Below are positions 34,570 to 44,873 of a stretch of 64,000 nucleotides of DNA, in pieces (within the stretch, counting starts at the first letter, position 1; the number at the start of each line of letters is the position of its first letter). The notes beneath the pieces are model-generated. The model searched no databases. It had not been told where the DNA came from and saw only the letters and a program-made list of their open reading frames with translations. Source of the DNA: Parashewanella tropica (GTDB taxonomy: Bacteria > Pseudomonadota > Gammaproteobacteria > Enterobacterales > Shewanellaceae); the NCBI RefSeq assembly GCF_004358445.1, contig NZ_CP037951.1:1165501-1229500 (forward strand), written 5' to 3'. The translations under genes were made by a program, and so were the position numbers.

Positions 34570-34950
34570 ATGTGCCAACTATTTATTGATGCGGAACCAT
34601 CACTTTGGCAGCCTCGGACAAGATCATTGCGTATTGAAGGCGTTGTAACATCAATACGGCTGGAGCAATTTTTCTGGCAAGTATTAACTGAAATTGCACA
34701 ACGAGATAATATGAGTGACTCTTCGTTGATCAGTAAGCTTTATTTAGAGTCCATTGATGCTGGGCATGATCTTGGGAATTTCACGTCTTTTCTAAGGGTC
34801 TGCTGTGCTCGGTACCTCTCATTAGCGGCCGATAAGCAAATTAGCCGTGATCAATCACCGTTATCTAAGATTTCAAATGTGACGCAAATATTATCTTTAG
34901 AAAAGCAGCTTTATTTAACTAAAGAACCTGTAAATTCCAGTAAACATTAA
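34570..34950 (+). CDS. Ribbon-helix-helix domain protein
   Basis: This 126-residue protein has a ribbon-helix-helix domain of the type often seen in proteobacteria (RSLRIEGVVTSIRLEQFFWQVLTEIA) followed by DSSLISKLYLESI and FTSFLRVCCARYL. The ATG at 34570 is chosen because AGGGGAG precedes it; an upstream in-frame ATG at 34549 would put the ribosome site inside the gene. It may be a small DNA-binding protein, with no target suggested. It lies between the DJ-1 gene and dld, 12 bases before the latter. Confidence 0.8.
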   Translation: MCQLFIDAEPSLWQPRTRSLRIEGVVTSIRLEQFFWQVLTEIAQRDNMSDSSLISKLYLESIDAGHDLGNFTSFLRVCCARYLSLAADKQISRDQSPLSKISNVTQILSLEKQLYLTKEPVNSSKH

Positions 34951-34962
34951 ATTCGGCAAGTA

Positions 34963-36660
34963 ATGAAAGTCAAAGCTCTTCTTTGTAAGCTAGGTGAGAT
35001 CCTTACACCTAAGCAACTGTTAACCAGTGATAGTGATACTAAACCATACCGTAAAGGTTTCCGTGACGGTTTTGGCCCTGCCGTTGCAGTAGCCTTGCCT
35101 TCAACCTTATGGCAGCAATACCAAATTATTGAAACCTGTGTTGAAGCTGGTGCGGTGATTATCATGCAAGCTGCAAATACGGGTCTTACTGGAGGTTCAA
35201 CTCCTACTGATGGGGTAGAAAGGCCAACCGTCATTATCAACACATTGCAAATTAACAATATTCACTTTTTAGAATCTCATCAGCAAATCGTTGCACTTTC
35301 TGGTGCCACACTTTTTGACTTAGAAAGACGTTTAAAGCTGAAAAACAGAGAGCCTCATTCTGTTATAGGGTCATCTTGCATTGGAGCATCAATTGTTGGA
35401 GGGGTATGCAATAACTCGGGAGGGGCATTGGTTGAACGTGGTCCTGCATATACTGAGTTGGCACTATATGCCGAAGTTGATGAGTCTGGAAAACTTGTTT
35501 TAAAAAATGAATTGGATATTGATTTAGGTAATAACCCTGAGGAAATCCTAACACGATTACAGTATGGGCTATTCACTGAAAAGGATATTATTGATAGCGG
35601 CAAAAAAGCGTCAGATGATGAATATCAACACTATGTTCGTGATATTCAAAGTTCAGTGCCTGCTCGTTTTAATGCTGATAGTCGACGTTTATATCAAGCC
35701 AGTGGTTGCGCGGGGAAATTAGCGGTTTTCGCTGTTAGGCTTGATAGTTTTGAACAAGCTGAACGCACTCAAGCTTTTTTTATTAGTACTAATTCAGCGG
35801 ATAAGCTTCAGCTTTTACGCCGGAAAATTTTACAGCAAGGCAAATGTCTCCCTATCAGCGCTGAATACATTCATCATGATGCCATTCATCTGGCGGAAGC
35901 ATACGGTCGTGATACGGTATTCATGATAAAGCGATTTGGCAGCAGTTATTTACCCTCATTCTTTAAACTGAAAAAGCAACTGAGCGGGTTACTGAGTAAA
36001 TTGGGTTTTGGCAAAAATGGTACAACTGATTATATCTCTCACCTTGTTTTTAAAGTGTTAGGTAGCCAAACTCCAGCCCTTTTTCGAAATTTAAATTCAA
36101 ACTTCCAGCATCATCTCATTATCAATGCCAAATCTTTTGGTATTGACGAAATAAAGCAATTTGTTGCTGGAATTAATACAGACTGCTCTGCTGATAAACA
36201 GCTTAATCTGATTGAACTCAATGCCAAACAAGCGAATGATGCGAGCCTACTTCGTTATGCTTGTGCAAGTGCAGCTATTCAGTATGAAGCTGTACATTCA
36301 GAAGAGGTAGATGGCTTAGTCGCATTGGATATTGCCTTACCTAGAAATTGTATGGATTGGTTTGAGGAGTTACCAGAATCACTATCAAACAAGCTCGTTT
36401 ATAAAAACTATTACGGTCACTTTCTTTGCCATGTATTACATCAAGATTATTTGGTTAAGAAAGGTGAGAACCTAGCTTTGGTAAAGCAAGAGCTTCTCGC
36501 ATTGTGTGAATCCAGAGGCGCTAAGTACCCAGCGGAACATAATGTTGGGCATCATTATCAAGCTGAGCAGGCGTTAACAGAGCATTATCAATCGTTAGAC
36601 CCAACAAATACTTTTAATGCTGGGATCGGTGGGCTTTCAAAGAAATCAAACTATGAGTAA
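34963..36660 (+). CDS. dld: Quinone-dependent D-lactate dehydrogenase
   Basis: This 565-residue protein matches the respiratory FAD-type D-LDH of E. coli in length and order. It has the FAD-binding segment QAANTGLTGGSTPTDGVER, IGSSCIGASIVGGVCNNSGGALVERGPAY, and the membrane-associated C-terminal domain (NYYGHFLCHVLHQDYLVKKG, then EHNVGHHYQAEQALTEHYQSLDPTNTFNAGIGG). It oxidises D-lactate to pyruvate at the inner membrane and passes electrons to quinone. It starts 12 bases after the ribbon-helix-helix gene and may be cotranscribed with it. This differs from the Dld-II/LldEFG systems of Shewanella. Confidence 0.92.
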   Translation: MKVKALLCKLGEILTPKQLLTSDSDTKPYRKGFRDGFGPAVAVALPSTLWQQYQIIETCVEAGAVIIMQAANTGLTGGSTPTDGVERPTVIINTLQINNIHFLESHQQIVALSGATLFDLERRLKLKNREPHSVIGSSCIGASIVGGVCNNSGGALVERGPAYTELALYAEVDESGKLVLKNELDIDLGNNPEEILTRLQYGLFTEKDIIDSGKKASDDEYQHYVRDIQSSVPARFNADSRRLYQASGCAGKLAVFAVRLDSFEQAERTQAFFISTNSADKLQLLRRKILQQGKCLPISAEYIHHDAIHLAEAYGRDTVFMIKRFGSSYLPSFFKLKKQLSGLLSKLGFGKNGTTDYISHLVFKVLGSQTPALFRNLNSNFQHHLIINAKSFGIDEIKQFVAGINTDCSADKQLNLIELNAKQANDASLLRYACASAAIQYEAVHSEEVDGLVALDIALPRNCMDWFEELPESLSNKLVYKNYYGHFLCHVLHQDYLVKKGENLALVKQELLALCESRGAKYPAEHNVGHHYQAEQALTEHYQSLDPTNTFNAGIGGLSKKSNYE

Positions 36661-36762
36661 TGAATCTCTATAGTGGAAGTAATTCAGTTGTTTATGTTGC
36701 ATTAACGTAAAAACTAAAAGATAATGCGAACGATTACCATTAACTTGTTTGTGTGGAAAACA

Positions 36763-37212
36763 ATGAAAAAACAATTATTTCTTGCGTTAGCGTTATTAGG
36801 TGGTTCATCTTCTGCATTTGCGGCAGATTGTGAGTTAAATATCAATGTACAAGATGCAATGACATTTGATAAGCCAAGCTTAGAAATTTCGTTAGCTAAA
36901 TGTGACAATGTGACTTTAAAATTAAAGCACAATGGCAAAATGCCAAAAACGGCAATGGGTCATAACTGGGTATTAACCACAACGGCTGATCAAGTACCTG
37001 TTGCTTCTGCTGGTGTTACCGCAGGCGCTGCAAACAACTACACTCCAGTGGGTGACAAGCGTGTTATTGCGGGTACCAAAATCATTGGTGGTGGTGAAGA
37101 AACAAGTATTACATTTTCGACTAAGGGCTTAAAAGCTGGTGGTGATTACACTTACTTCTGTTCTTTCCCTGGTCACTCTTTCTTAATGAAAGGTAAGTTT
37201 ATCGTTAAGTAA
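36763..37212 (+). CDS. azu: Azurin (type 1 copper protein)
   Basis: This 149-residue periplasmic protein has a signal peptide ending at AFA, then the azurin fold. The copper ligands are all seen: His67 in MGHNWV, Cys133 and His138 in YFCSFPGH, and Met142 in FLMKG. A disulfide pair can form from Cys23 and Cys47, as in other azurins. It carries electrons between periplasmic redox partners, for example to peroxidases or nitrite reductases, none of which lie nearby. The ATG at 36763 is chosen because GGAAAACA precedes it and it begins the signal peptide. Ended by a strong bidirectional terminator. Confidence 0.95.
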   Translation: MKKQLFLALALLGGSSSAFAADCELNINVQDAMTFDKPSLEISLAKCDNVTLKLKHNGKMPKTAMGHNWVLTTTADQVPVASAGVTAGAANNYTPVGDKRVIAGTKIIGGGEETSITFSTKGLKAGGDYTYFCSFPGHSFLMKGKFIVK

Positions 37213-37258
37213 TAGATGTAATGCTCATTGTTGAGTTATTCGCTTTATTAACAATAAA

Positions 37259-37290
37259 AAATAACCCCAGTTTAGTGACTGGGGTTATTT
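37259..37290. terminator. Bidirectional terminator between azurin and the Ig-like lipoprotein
   Basis: A perfect stem AATAACCCCAG / CTGGGGTTATT with an eight-base loop lies between convergent genes. A-runs before and T-runs after allow it to work on both strands. Confidence 0.85.
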
Positions 37291-37315
37291 GTCTGAAATG
37301 AATCAAGTTAAGGGT

Positions 37316-38746
37316 TTACTGCTCTGGAGTAACGGTAAAGGTTACACTTCCTGAATGTTCACCAATAGTTGCACCAATTGTAACTGTACCTTCTGCTATA
37401 AACTCAACAGAGCCTTCAGTTGAAACTGTTGCGATTTCGGGATCAGTTGAAGTCCAAGTCACTCGGTTGGTAATGTCTACACTCGCTCCACCTTCAGTAA
37501 AACCAAGTGCTTCCATTTGTGTTTCGCCGTTAATAGGAAAATTGTCTTCGCCACCATTGTGAGAAACTTCGATTCGGTCAAAGTTATCAGCAACAACCGT
37601 CACTTCAATGGGATCACTCTCAACACCATTTAGCATCGCCGTGATATTAGTTGAACCTGCACCTACAGTTTGGGTTTCGCCGCCGTTATCTCCGATTTCA
37701 ATAACATTTGGGTTACTGGTTTTCCATTGTACCGCGTCAGTGATATCAATCTTTGATTGATTATCGTACGTCCCTTCGGCTGCAAAAGTAATATATGTAC
37801 CTATGGCTACTTCAGTGGTATCAGATTGAGTACTGATCGCAATGCTATCAAGCTCATTACCAGCTGCAACAACGGTTACGGTTAAGTCTGGTGTAGTTAG
37901 AGTACCTCGAGTTGCAGTAATGATGACTTGACCAGTAGCTTTACCGGTAAGAGTATTGCCTTCAAAACTAGCGATAGCTGGAGCGTTACTGTTCCAAGTT
38001 ACTGAGCTAGGGTCTACATCTTTTCGATCTTGATTTCGGAATGTTTCTTGAGGAATAAAATCGTGGTCTTGTCCGATTTCAATCGTGCTAATTTGATTTT
38101 TAATCCAAAGGCCATTAGGTGCAAGCTCTGAAACAAGAACCTTGATTGGATTACTTTCTATGTTTTGGTAAGTAGCAGTAACCGTTGTCTCACCTGGTTT
38201 TACACCTGTTAGCACACCAGTATCATTTACGGTTAAAATTTCAGGACTAGCACTTTTCCAAGTAACATCTTTTGTCAATTTAACCGAAGAGCCATCAGAA
38301 AAAACGCTAGCAACTTCAAGCTGTTTAGTACCATCGACATCAATATCAACATCATCAGACAAAATATTTACGGCCGTTAGTGTTTCTGCTTTTACAGATA
38401 ATGATTTTGATTCTGCAGTTAACCCTTTGTAGGCGGCCGCTATTTCGGTTAGACCAGCTTCAATTGCTGAAACTAAACCTGTATCAGAAACAGTAGCAAC
38501 GCTTTCATTTTTACTGCTCCAATCAGCATCTGCAGTAACATCCTTAGTTGAATTATCACTATAGGTCGCTGTTAACTTATGCGGATGAGAAGTCCCCTTT
38601 TGCATAACATCTTTAAAGTCAGTAATCGCTACTGAAGATAAAGTGGGAGCTGGCGGGGGAGTTGGGTCATCTTTTTTATCACTGCCACATGCAGCAACCA
38701 ATAACAAAGACAACAGTGGTGTTAGATATTTAAACAATCCTTTCAT
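37316..38746 (-). CDS. Lipoprotein with bacterial Ig-like (Big_2) repeats
   Basis: This 476-residue protein has a lipoprotein signal with lipobox LVAAC at Cys20. A short linker follows, then about five Big_2-type Ig-like domains. Each has the repeat pattern DVTADADWSSKNESVATVS, then GLVSAIEAGLTEIAA, as in VTWKSASPEILTVNDTGVLTG and VTWTSTDPEIATVSTEGSVEF. These domains are common in surface adhesins such as intimins, though a lipoprotein anchor here puts it in the outer or inner membrane facing the outside or periplasm. Partner and ligand unknown. No neighbour suggests a pathway; azurin and gltD flank it on convergent or same-strand units. Confidence 0.88.
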   Translation of the reverse strand: MKGLFKYLTPLLSLLLVAACGSDKKDDPTPPPAPTLSSVAITDFKDVMQKGTSHPHKLTATYSDNSTKDVTADADWSSKNESVATVSDTGLVSAIEAGLTEIAAAYKGLTAESKSLSVKAETLTAVNILSDDVDIDVDGTKQLEVASVFSDGSSVKLTKDVTWKSASPEILTVNDTGVLTGVKPGETTVTATYQNIESNPIKVLVSELAPNGLWIKNQISTIEIGQDHDFIPQETFRNQDRKDVDPSSVTWNSNAPAIASFEGNTLTGKATGQVIITATRGTLTTPDLTVTVVAAGNELDSIAISTQSDTTEVAIGTYITFAAEGTYDNQSKIDITDAVQWKTSNPNVIEIGDNGGETQTVGAGSTNITAMLNGVESDPIEVTVVADNFDRIEVSHNGGEDNFPINGETQMEALGFTEGGASVDITNRVTWTSTDPEIATVSTEGSVEFIAEGTVTIGATIGEHSGSVTFTVTPEQ

Positions 38747-38902
38747 AACGTCACCTACATCCTTATGGTATATGAAGATCGCAATTTCTCTATATTTACC
38801 TAAGAGAAGATTGCGGAGGTAAGTTCAATTTATAGTTGAATTTAAGGATATTGCCACTTTACGAGGAGAGACTTAATATAACGATTTTTATCGTAGGTGA
38901 GG

Positions 38903-38933
38903 AAAAAGTGTAAGTCTTTCGACCTACACTTTG
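38903..38933 (-). terminator. Probable terminator of gltBD
   Basis: On the minus strand AAAGTGTA / TACACTTT pairs around a twelve-base loop and runs into TTCC. It lies 11 bases after the gltD stop. The stem is short, so termination may be partial. Confidence 0.5.
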
Positions 38934-38943
38934 TCGCTATTTT

Positions 38944-40353
38944 CTAGATATCTTCTAAATAATTTAAAATCCCTATGGCGGCTTTACGCCCTTCATCAAT
39001 GGCGGTGACGACTAAATCTGCACCACGTACCATATCACCCCCTGAGAAAATTTTTGGGTTTGAGGTTTGATGAGCATAGTCTCGGCGATTAACCACAACT
39101 CGATTTTTTATGTCTAACTCAATATCGTGCTTAGCCAGCCAGTCGGCTGGGTTTGGCTGAAAACCAAAAGCGATGATAACGGCATCAGCCTCAATTACGC
39201 TATTTGAACCATCAACTAATTCAAAATTAGGGCGAGCATTTGGAGTTGATTGTGAGCTCTTTGTTTGCAAACACTCAACGCCGACTACAGAGTTATTTTC
39301 GGTTTTAATCTCAACGGGTTGGTGGTTGAAAATAAAGTTAACACCTTCTTCTTTGGCATTAGTGACTTCGTTAGCTGACCCCGGCATGCTGGATTCATCA
39401 CGGCGATAAATGAGCGTGACTTTTTCAGCCCCTTGACGAATAGCTGTTCTTACACAATCCATTGAAGTATCACCACCACCCAATACGACAACATTACGAC
39501 CTTGTAAGTTGATGTATGGGAACTCAGCGGTATCTTGACCCATGATGTGCTGCGTATTTCCAATTAAATAGGGTAGGGCTTGATAAACACCTTGTGAGTC
39601 CTCATTAGGTATATTGGCTTTTAGGGCTTTGTATGTTCCTAATCCCAAAAATACGGCATCGTGAGACGCAACCAAATCATCAAATGAAATGTCCACGCCA
39701 ACATGGGTGTTAAGGCTAAAATTAACACCCATACCTTCTAAGATTTTACGTCGATTTTGAATGACAGACTTTTCAAGCTTGAAGGCCGGAATTCCATAAG
39801 TTAATAGTCCGCCGATTTCAGGGTATTTGTCGTATACCGTGGCTTTGATACCGTTCCTCGCTAACACATCGGCACAAGCTAACCCAGCAGGACCTGCACC
39901 AACAATGGCGACATTTTCTGATCGTGGAGTTACTTCTGATAAATCTGGTTTCCAACCTTCTTTGATTGCAGTGTCAGTGATATATCGTTCGATATTGCCA
40001 ATGGTAACGGCGCCAAAGTCGTCATTGAGAGTACAAGAACCTTCACATAGACGATCTTGTGGGCAAACTCGACCACAAACTTCGGGTAGGCTGTTAGTTT
40101 GATGGACTAAATCAGCGGCTTCCATTAAGCGGTTTTCGGAAATGAGCTTTAACCAGTTTGGAATGTAATTGTGCAGCGGGCACTTCCATTCACAATAAGG
40201 GTTACCGCAATCCAAACAGCGTGAAGCTTGGGTATTTATTTCTTGTTGTTGATTAGGACGATATATTTCAACAAACTCGGAGCGTCTAAGGTTAATCGGT
40301 TGCTTTTCCGCTAAATGGCGCTCGGTATCTAAAAATTGAAAATCATTGCTCAT
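38944..40353 (-). CDS. gltD: Glutamate synthase small subunit
   Basis: This 469-residue NADPH-dependent beta subunit has the cysteine-rich iron-sulfur region (RCLDCGNPYCEWKCPLHNYIP, then CGRVCPQDRLCEGSC). An FAD domain (VAIVGAGPAGLACADVLARNG) and an NADPH domain (VVVLGGGDTSMDCVRTAIRQG) follow. It passes electrons from NADPH to GltB for conversion of 2-oxoglutarate and glutamine to two glutamates. The ATG at 40353 is chosen because AAGGTGG precedes it; a longer frame up to 40386 is unlikely. Downstream of gltB by about 60 bases, so cotranscribed. Confidence 0.94.
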   Translation of the reverse strand: MSNDFQFLDTERHLAEKQPINLRRSEFVEIYRPNQQQEINTQASRCLDCGNPYCEWKCPLHNYIPNWLKLISENRLMEAADLVHQTNSLPEVCGRVCPQDRLCEGSCTLNDDFGAVTIGNIERYITDTAIKEGWKPDLSEVTPRSENVAIVGAGPAGLACADVLARNGIKATVYDKYPEIGGLLTYGIPAFKLEKSVIQNRRKILEGMGVNFSLNTHVGVDISFDDLVASHDAVFLGLGTYKALKANIPNEDSQGVYQALPYLIGNTQHIMGQDTAEFPYINLQGRNVVVLGGGDTSMDCVRTAIRQGAEKVTLIYRRDESSMPGSANEVTNAKEEGVNFIFNHQPVEIKTENNSVVGVECLQTKSSQSTPNARPNFELVDGSNSVIEADAVIIAFGFQPNPADWLAKHDIELDIKNRVVVNRRDYAHQTSNPKIFSGGDMVRGADLVVTAIDEGRKAAIGILNYLEDI

Positions 40354-40415
40354 ACTGCCACCTTCTCGGACTGGATTTTGTTCCAATCTCTATTTTTATT
40401 AGGTCATTCATGGAA

Positions 40416-43400
40416 TCATCCTTGTTGCTGAAGTGGGATGCTCAACTCAGGTTTGCGTTGATGGTTATCTTCTAGTAACTCATCAATATCCACATTTTTA
40501 GGTTTTACTAATTTGAAGCAGTGCTTCCAGTGACCGAACTCTTCAAGAATATGCTGGCCATGTTCACTGCCTGTTTCTGATACATGAAGTTGGATCAGTT
40601 GCTTAAGACGTGCTTGATGACCTTTATGATTAATTCTGATTGATTCGATAAATTCTGTATTAAGGCGTTTGTCGAACTTTCCATACTGATCAAACACATA
40701 CGCATATCCGCCTGTCATGCCTGCACCAAAGTTAACTCCAGTGCGACCGAGAATGACGACAGTACCGCCTGTCATATATTCACAGGCATTATCACCTACA
40801 CCTTCAACAACCGTTGTTGCGCCTGAATTTCTTACTGCGAATCGTTCTCCTGCTTGCCCTGCCGCATAGAGTTCACCGCCAGTGGCTCCATATAAGCAGG
40901 TATTGCCCATGATGGTGGCCGATTCACTGGCAAAGCGGCTGTTCTCTGGCGGACGAATGGTGATACGTCCTCCTGACATACCTTTTCCAACATAGTCGTT
41001 GCTGTCACCACAAAGCGTTAAGTTGACTCTAGGTGCGTTCCATACGCCAAAGCTTTGCCCAGCACTGCCATTAAAATTGAGATTAAGTTGGACTTGGTTA
41101 ATGGCTGGTTCATTCTGCTGTGCCAAATGACCAGAGATACTCGCGCCAACAGCACGGTCTGTGTTGTTAATATCGTAATGGGCAATAAAGCCAGTGTTTT
41201 GCTTAATAGCTGGCTGGCAGGCTTGAAGTAGTCTTTGGTTCAATTCGCCAGTATCTTTTGGCTGATTTACTTGTGACCATTGAGTTGGGTTGTCATGAAT
41301 TGACTCTTCTTTAGCTAGCACTCGACTTAAGTCGATGTGCTGGTGATGTTCGAGTTTTCCAGATATTTGAGAAAGGAGTTCACTGCGGCCAATAATATCT
41401 TCTATAGAGGTTACGCCTAGTTTGGCTAATTGCTCACGCAAATCTTGAGTTAAGAACTTGAAATACTGCATTACATTTTCAGGCTTGCCGTGATAATGCT
41501 TTTCACGCAAACGCTCATCTTGTGTTGCCACGCCTGTAGCGCAGTTGTTCAGATGACAAATTCGTAAAAATTTACACCCTAAGGCAATCATAGGTACGGT
41601 GCCAAAGCCAAAGCTTTCTGCGCCTAACAAGGCGGCTTTAATGATGTCAGTAGAAGATTTCAGTCCGCCATCCACTTGCAAGCGAATTTTATGTCGTAAA
41701 CCATTTTTAACCAATGATTGATGTACTTCGGCTAAACCAAGTTCCCACGGACTGCCTGCATATTTCACTGAGGTAAGAGGGCTAGCGCCCGTTCCACCGT
41801 CATAACCCGAGACTGTGATCATATCGGCATAAGCCTTGGCTACCCCTGTAGCAATGGTTCCAATGCCGGGAGCAGAAACCAGTTTTACTGAAACTAAGGC
41901 GTTTGGATTAACCTGCTTTAAATCGAAAATCAACTGCGCTAAATCTTCAATCGAATAAATATCATGGTGCGGTGGTGGTGAAATTAATGATACGCCCGGT
42001 TTCGCGTATCTCAGCTTGGCTATTTCGACACTTACTTTGTGTCCGGGTAATTGTCCACCTTCACCGGGTTTAGCCCCCTGCGCTACTTTGATTTGCAATA
42101 CATCAGCGTTGACGAGGTATTTAGCAGTTACACCGAAACGACCTGAGGCAATCTGTTTAATGGATGAATTGCGCTCCGAGTTATATCGACGTGCATCTTC
42201 GCCACCTTCACCAGAGTTTGAACGGCCACCAAGACGATTCATTGCAATGGCTAATGCTTCGTGGGCTTCTGTGCTCAAAGCCCCGATACTCATTGCGGCA
42301 GTATCAAAGCGCGAGTAAAGCGCTTCTGATGGTTCAACGTCGTGAATATCTCTTGGTGCATCAGACCAATTAATTTTTAGTAAATCTCTTAATGTAGCGA
42401 TAGGGCGCTTATCGATTAAGTCACTAAATTCTTTGTATGTAGCATAATCTTGATTATTGAGTGCAGCTTGAAGCTTGGTGACAACATCAGGATTAAAGCA
42501 ATGGTATTCTCCACCATTAACATATTTAAGTTGGCCACCTTGGCTAAGGGGTAAGAATGACTTTTTGGCTTGTTTATTCAGCTCTATCTGAGAATTGGAT
42601 ATTTCATCAAAGCCAATGCCTTCAATACGGCTCACTGCATCTTTAAAACAAAGTTCAACCACACTCTTATTAAAGCCAATAATTTCAAACTGCTGGCTGC
42701 AACGATAAGAACCTACAGTACTGATCCCCATTTTAGACATGATTTTACACAGCCCTTTTTCAATGCCTGAACGGTAATTGATATTGAGTTTGGTGTAATT
42801 TTGCTGCTGTGCTTGCCCCATAGCAGCCAATGATTCATAGACTAAATAGGGATAAATAGCCGTAGCTCCGAAGCCGAGTAATACTGCAAAATGATGGGGA
42901 TCTTTAGTGGTACCCGTCTCGACAATAACATTGGTGTCGCAACGTAAGTCGTTATCAACCAAAGTACGATGAACTAGGCCAACGGCAAGTACGGCTGGGA
43001 TTAACGGCTGAGTTTTGTCGGCAACTCTATCTGAAAGGATTAATAGTGTTGTGCCATTTTTAGCTAGTACCTTGGCTTCTCTTGCAATACGTTGGAGTGC
43101 TTCTTCTAACCCTTCTTCTTCACTATAAGATAATTGGATAGTGTCGTGGCGGTAATAATCAGGGTTTAGGTTTTTTAGTTGAGTAAAGTCACTATAAAGT
43201 AACACTGGCGATTGGAACATGACTCGGTAAGCATGTCCTGTGGTTTCGTTAAACAGGTTTTGCTCACGCCCAGCACAGGTTGCCAATGACATCACATGCT
43301 TTTCTCGTAACGGATCGATGGGAGGGTTGGTAACCTGAGCAAACTTTTGTCTAAAAAAATCGTACAGTGAACGTTGTTTACCTGACAAAACGGCTAACGG

Positions 43401-44873
43401 AGTATCATCACCCATAGAGCCAATGGCTTCTTGCCCGTTAGTAGCCATTGGCCAGATGACTTGCTCTAACTCTTCTTTGGTATAGCCAAATTCTTTTTGA
43501 TAAGACAGAAGTGTTGCCTTACTCATTTCGAGGTGACCGTGCTCAGATTCAGGGAGGTCCTCAGCTGGAGTCAGCACCGTGCTGTGTTCTTGCATCCATG
43601 CTTTATATGGGTGACGAGCTTTTAAATCGTTATCAATTTCGAATGATTGGAATAATTTTCCTTTTAAAGTATCCAGTACCAAAAGCTCACCGGGACCTAC
43701 TCGTCCTTTAGTGATCACATCACTGTCTTTGTAATCCCAAATACCGACTTCAGATGAAACGGTTAAAATGCGATCTGAAGTGATGATATAGCGAGAAGGG
43801 CGCAAGCCATTTCTATCGACTGAGCAAGCAGCAAAGCGACCATTAGTCATTACGACTCCAGCAGGACCGTCCCATGGCTCCATATGCATAGAGTTAAAGT
43901 CATAGAAAGCTTTTAACTCGTCATCCATATATGGGTTACTTTGCCATGCTGGTGGAATAAGTAATCGCATAGCTCGGTATAAATCCATGCCACCAGAAAG
44001 CAGCATGTCCAGCATATTATCTAGCGATGACGAGTCAGAGCCAGATTCATTAACAAAAGGTCTGGCTTGTTGTAAATCTGGCAAAAGTGGCGTGTGATAT
44101 TTGTAAGAGCGCGCTTTAGCCCACTGCCTATTGCCTGTAATTGTGTTGATTTCGCCATTATGAGCGAGGTACCTGAACGGTTGAGCGAGCGGCCACTTTG
44201 GGTTTGTATTCGTCGAAAACCTTTGGTGGAATAAACAGATCGAGCTTTTAAAATTTGGGTGTTGTAAATCTGGATAATATTTATCCAAGTCAGCAGGCAT
44301 CATCAGGCCTTTATAAACCACAACTTGACCAGAAAGACTGGCAACATAAAAGTCAGGGTCGTCAGTAATACTTTGTTCAAGACGACGACGAGCCATATAT
44401 AAACGCCTTTCGAGATCTTTTACTCGCCACCCCATAGGGCTATTGATCAGAACTTGCAGGATTTGGGGCTCAGATTCAGCTGCGATCTCTCCTAATACAT
44501 TACTGTTTGTTGGCACTTCTCGCCAACCAGCAATGCTGAGAGTTTCTTTTAGTAGCTCATTTTCGAATTGCTGCTTTACATACTCAGCCTTCAACGGATC
44601 TTTGCTGACAAAAATGACACCAACGGCAAACTTTTTATTGAGGTGCCAGTTGTTTTCTTTGGCGATTTGAACAAAAAAATCATTAGGGGTTTGCATTAAG
44701 ATCCCACAACCGTCCCCAGTTTTTCCGTCAGCTGCAATACCACCTCGGTGTTTGAGTTTGTCTAAGCTGTGTATCGCACGTTGTACAATCTTATGGCAAG
44801 CCTCACCGTCCATTTGTGCTATCAGACCAAATCCACAATTATCCTTTTCAAAACTAGGGTGATACAAACTCAT
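40416..44873 (-). CDS. gltB: Glutamate synthase large subunit
   Basis: This 1485-residue alpha subunit starts with a twelve-residue propeptide and an N-terminal nucleophile Cys13 in the DNCGFGLIAQ segment, for the glutaminase domain. The central and FMN-binding domains follow (DGGTGASPLTSVKYAG, FGFGTVPMIALGCKFLRICHLNNCATGVATQ for the 3Fe-4S cluster). The C-terminal beta-helix repeats end it (GNTCLYGATGGELYAAGQAGERF). Length and layout match E. coli GltB. GGAG precedes the ATG. It makes glutamate from glutamine and 2-oxoglutarate with electrons from GltD. Confidence 0.95.
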   Translation of the reverse strand: MSLYHPSFEKDNCGFGLIAQMDGEACHKIVQRAIHSLDKLKHRGGIAADGKTGDGCGILMQTPNDFFVQIAKENNWHLNKKFAVGVIFVSKDPLKAEYVKQQFENELLKETLSIAGWREVPTNSNVLGEIAAESEPQILQVLINSPMGWRVKDLERRLYMARRRLEQSITDDPDFYVASLSGQVVVYKGLMMPADLDKYYPDLQHPNFKSSICLFHQRFSTNTNPKWPLAQPFRYLAHNGEINTITGNRQWAKARSYKYHTPLLPDLQQARPFVNESGSDSSSLDNMLDMLLSGGMDLYRAMRLLIPPAWQSNPYMDDELKAFYDFNSMHMEPWDGPAGVVMTNGRFAACSVDRNGLRPSRYIITSDRILTVSSEVGIWDYKDSDVITKGRVGPGELLVLDTLKGKLFQSFEIDNDLKARHPYKAWMQEHSTVLTPAEDLPESEHGHLEMSKATLLSYQKEFGYTKEELEQVIWPMATNGQEAIGSMGDDTPLAVLSGKQRSLYDFFRQKFAQVTNPPIDPLREKHVMSLATCAGREQNLFNETTGHAYRVMFQSPVLLYSDFTQLKNLNPDYYRHDTIQLSYSEEEGLEEALQRIAREAKVLAKNGTTLLILSDRVADKTQPLIPAVLAVGLVHRTLVDNDLRCDTNVIVETGTTKDPHHFAVLLGFGATAIYPYLVYESLAAMGQAQQQNYTKLNINYRSGIEKGLCKIMSKMGISTVGSYRCSQQFEIIGFNKSVVELCFKDAVSRIEGIGFDEISNSQIELNKQAKKSFLPLSQGGQLKYVNGGEYHCFNPDVVTKLQAALNNQDYATYKEFSDLIDKRPIATLRDLLKINWSDAPRDIHDVEPSEALYSRFDTAAMSIGALSTEAHEALAIAMNRLGGRSNSGEGGEDARRYNSERNSSIKQIASGRFGVTAKYLVNADVLQIKVAQGAKPGEGGQLPGHKVSVEIAKLRYAKPGVSLISPPPHHDIYSIEDLAQLIFDLKQVNPNALVSVKLVSAPGIGTIATGVAKAYADMITVSGYDGGTGASPLTSVKYAGSPWELGLAEVHQSLVKNGLRHKIRLQVDGGLKSSTDIIKAALLGAESFGFGTVPMIALGCKFLRICHLNNCATGVATQDERLREKHYHGKPENVMQYFKFLTQDLREQLAKLGVTSIEDIIGRSELLSQISGKLEHHQHIDLSRVLAKEESIHDNPTQWSQVNQPKDTGELNQRLLQACQPAIKQNTGFIAHYDINNTDRAVGASISGHLAQQNEPAINQVQLNLNFNGSAGQSFGVWNAPRVNLTLCGDSNDYVGKGMSGGRITIRPPENSRFASESATIMGNTCLYGATGGELYAAGQAGERFAVRNSGATTVVEGVGDNACEYMTGGTVVILGRTGVNFGAGMTGGYAYVFDQYGKFDKRLNTEFIESIRINHKGHQARLKQLIQLHVSETGSEHGQHILEEFGHWKHCFKLVKPKNVDIDELLEDNHQRKPELSIPLQQQG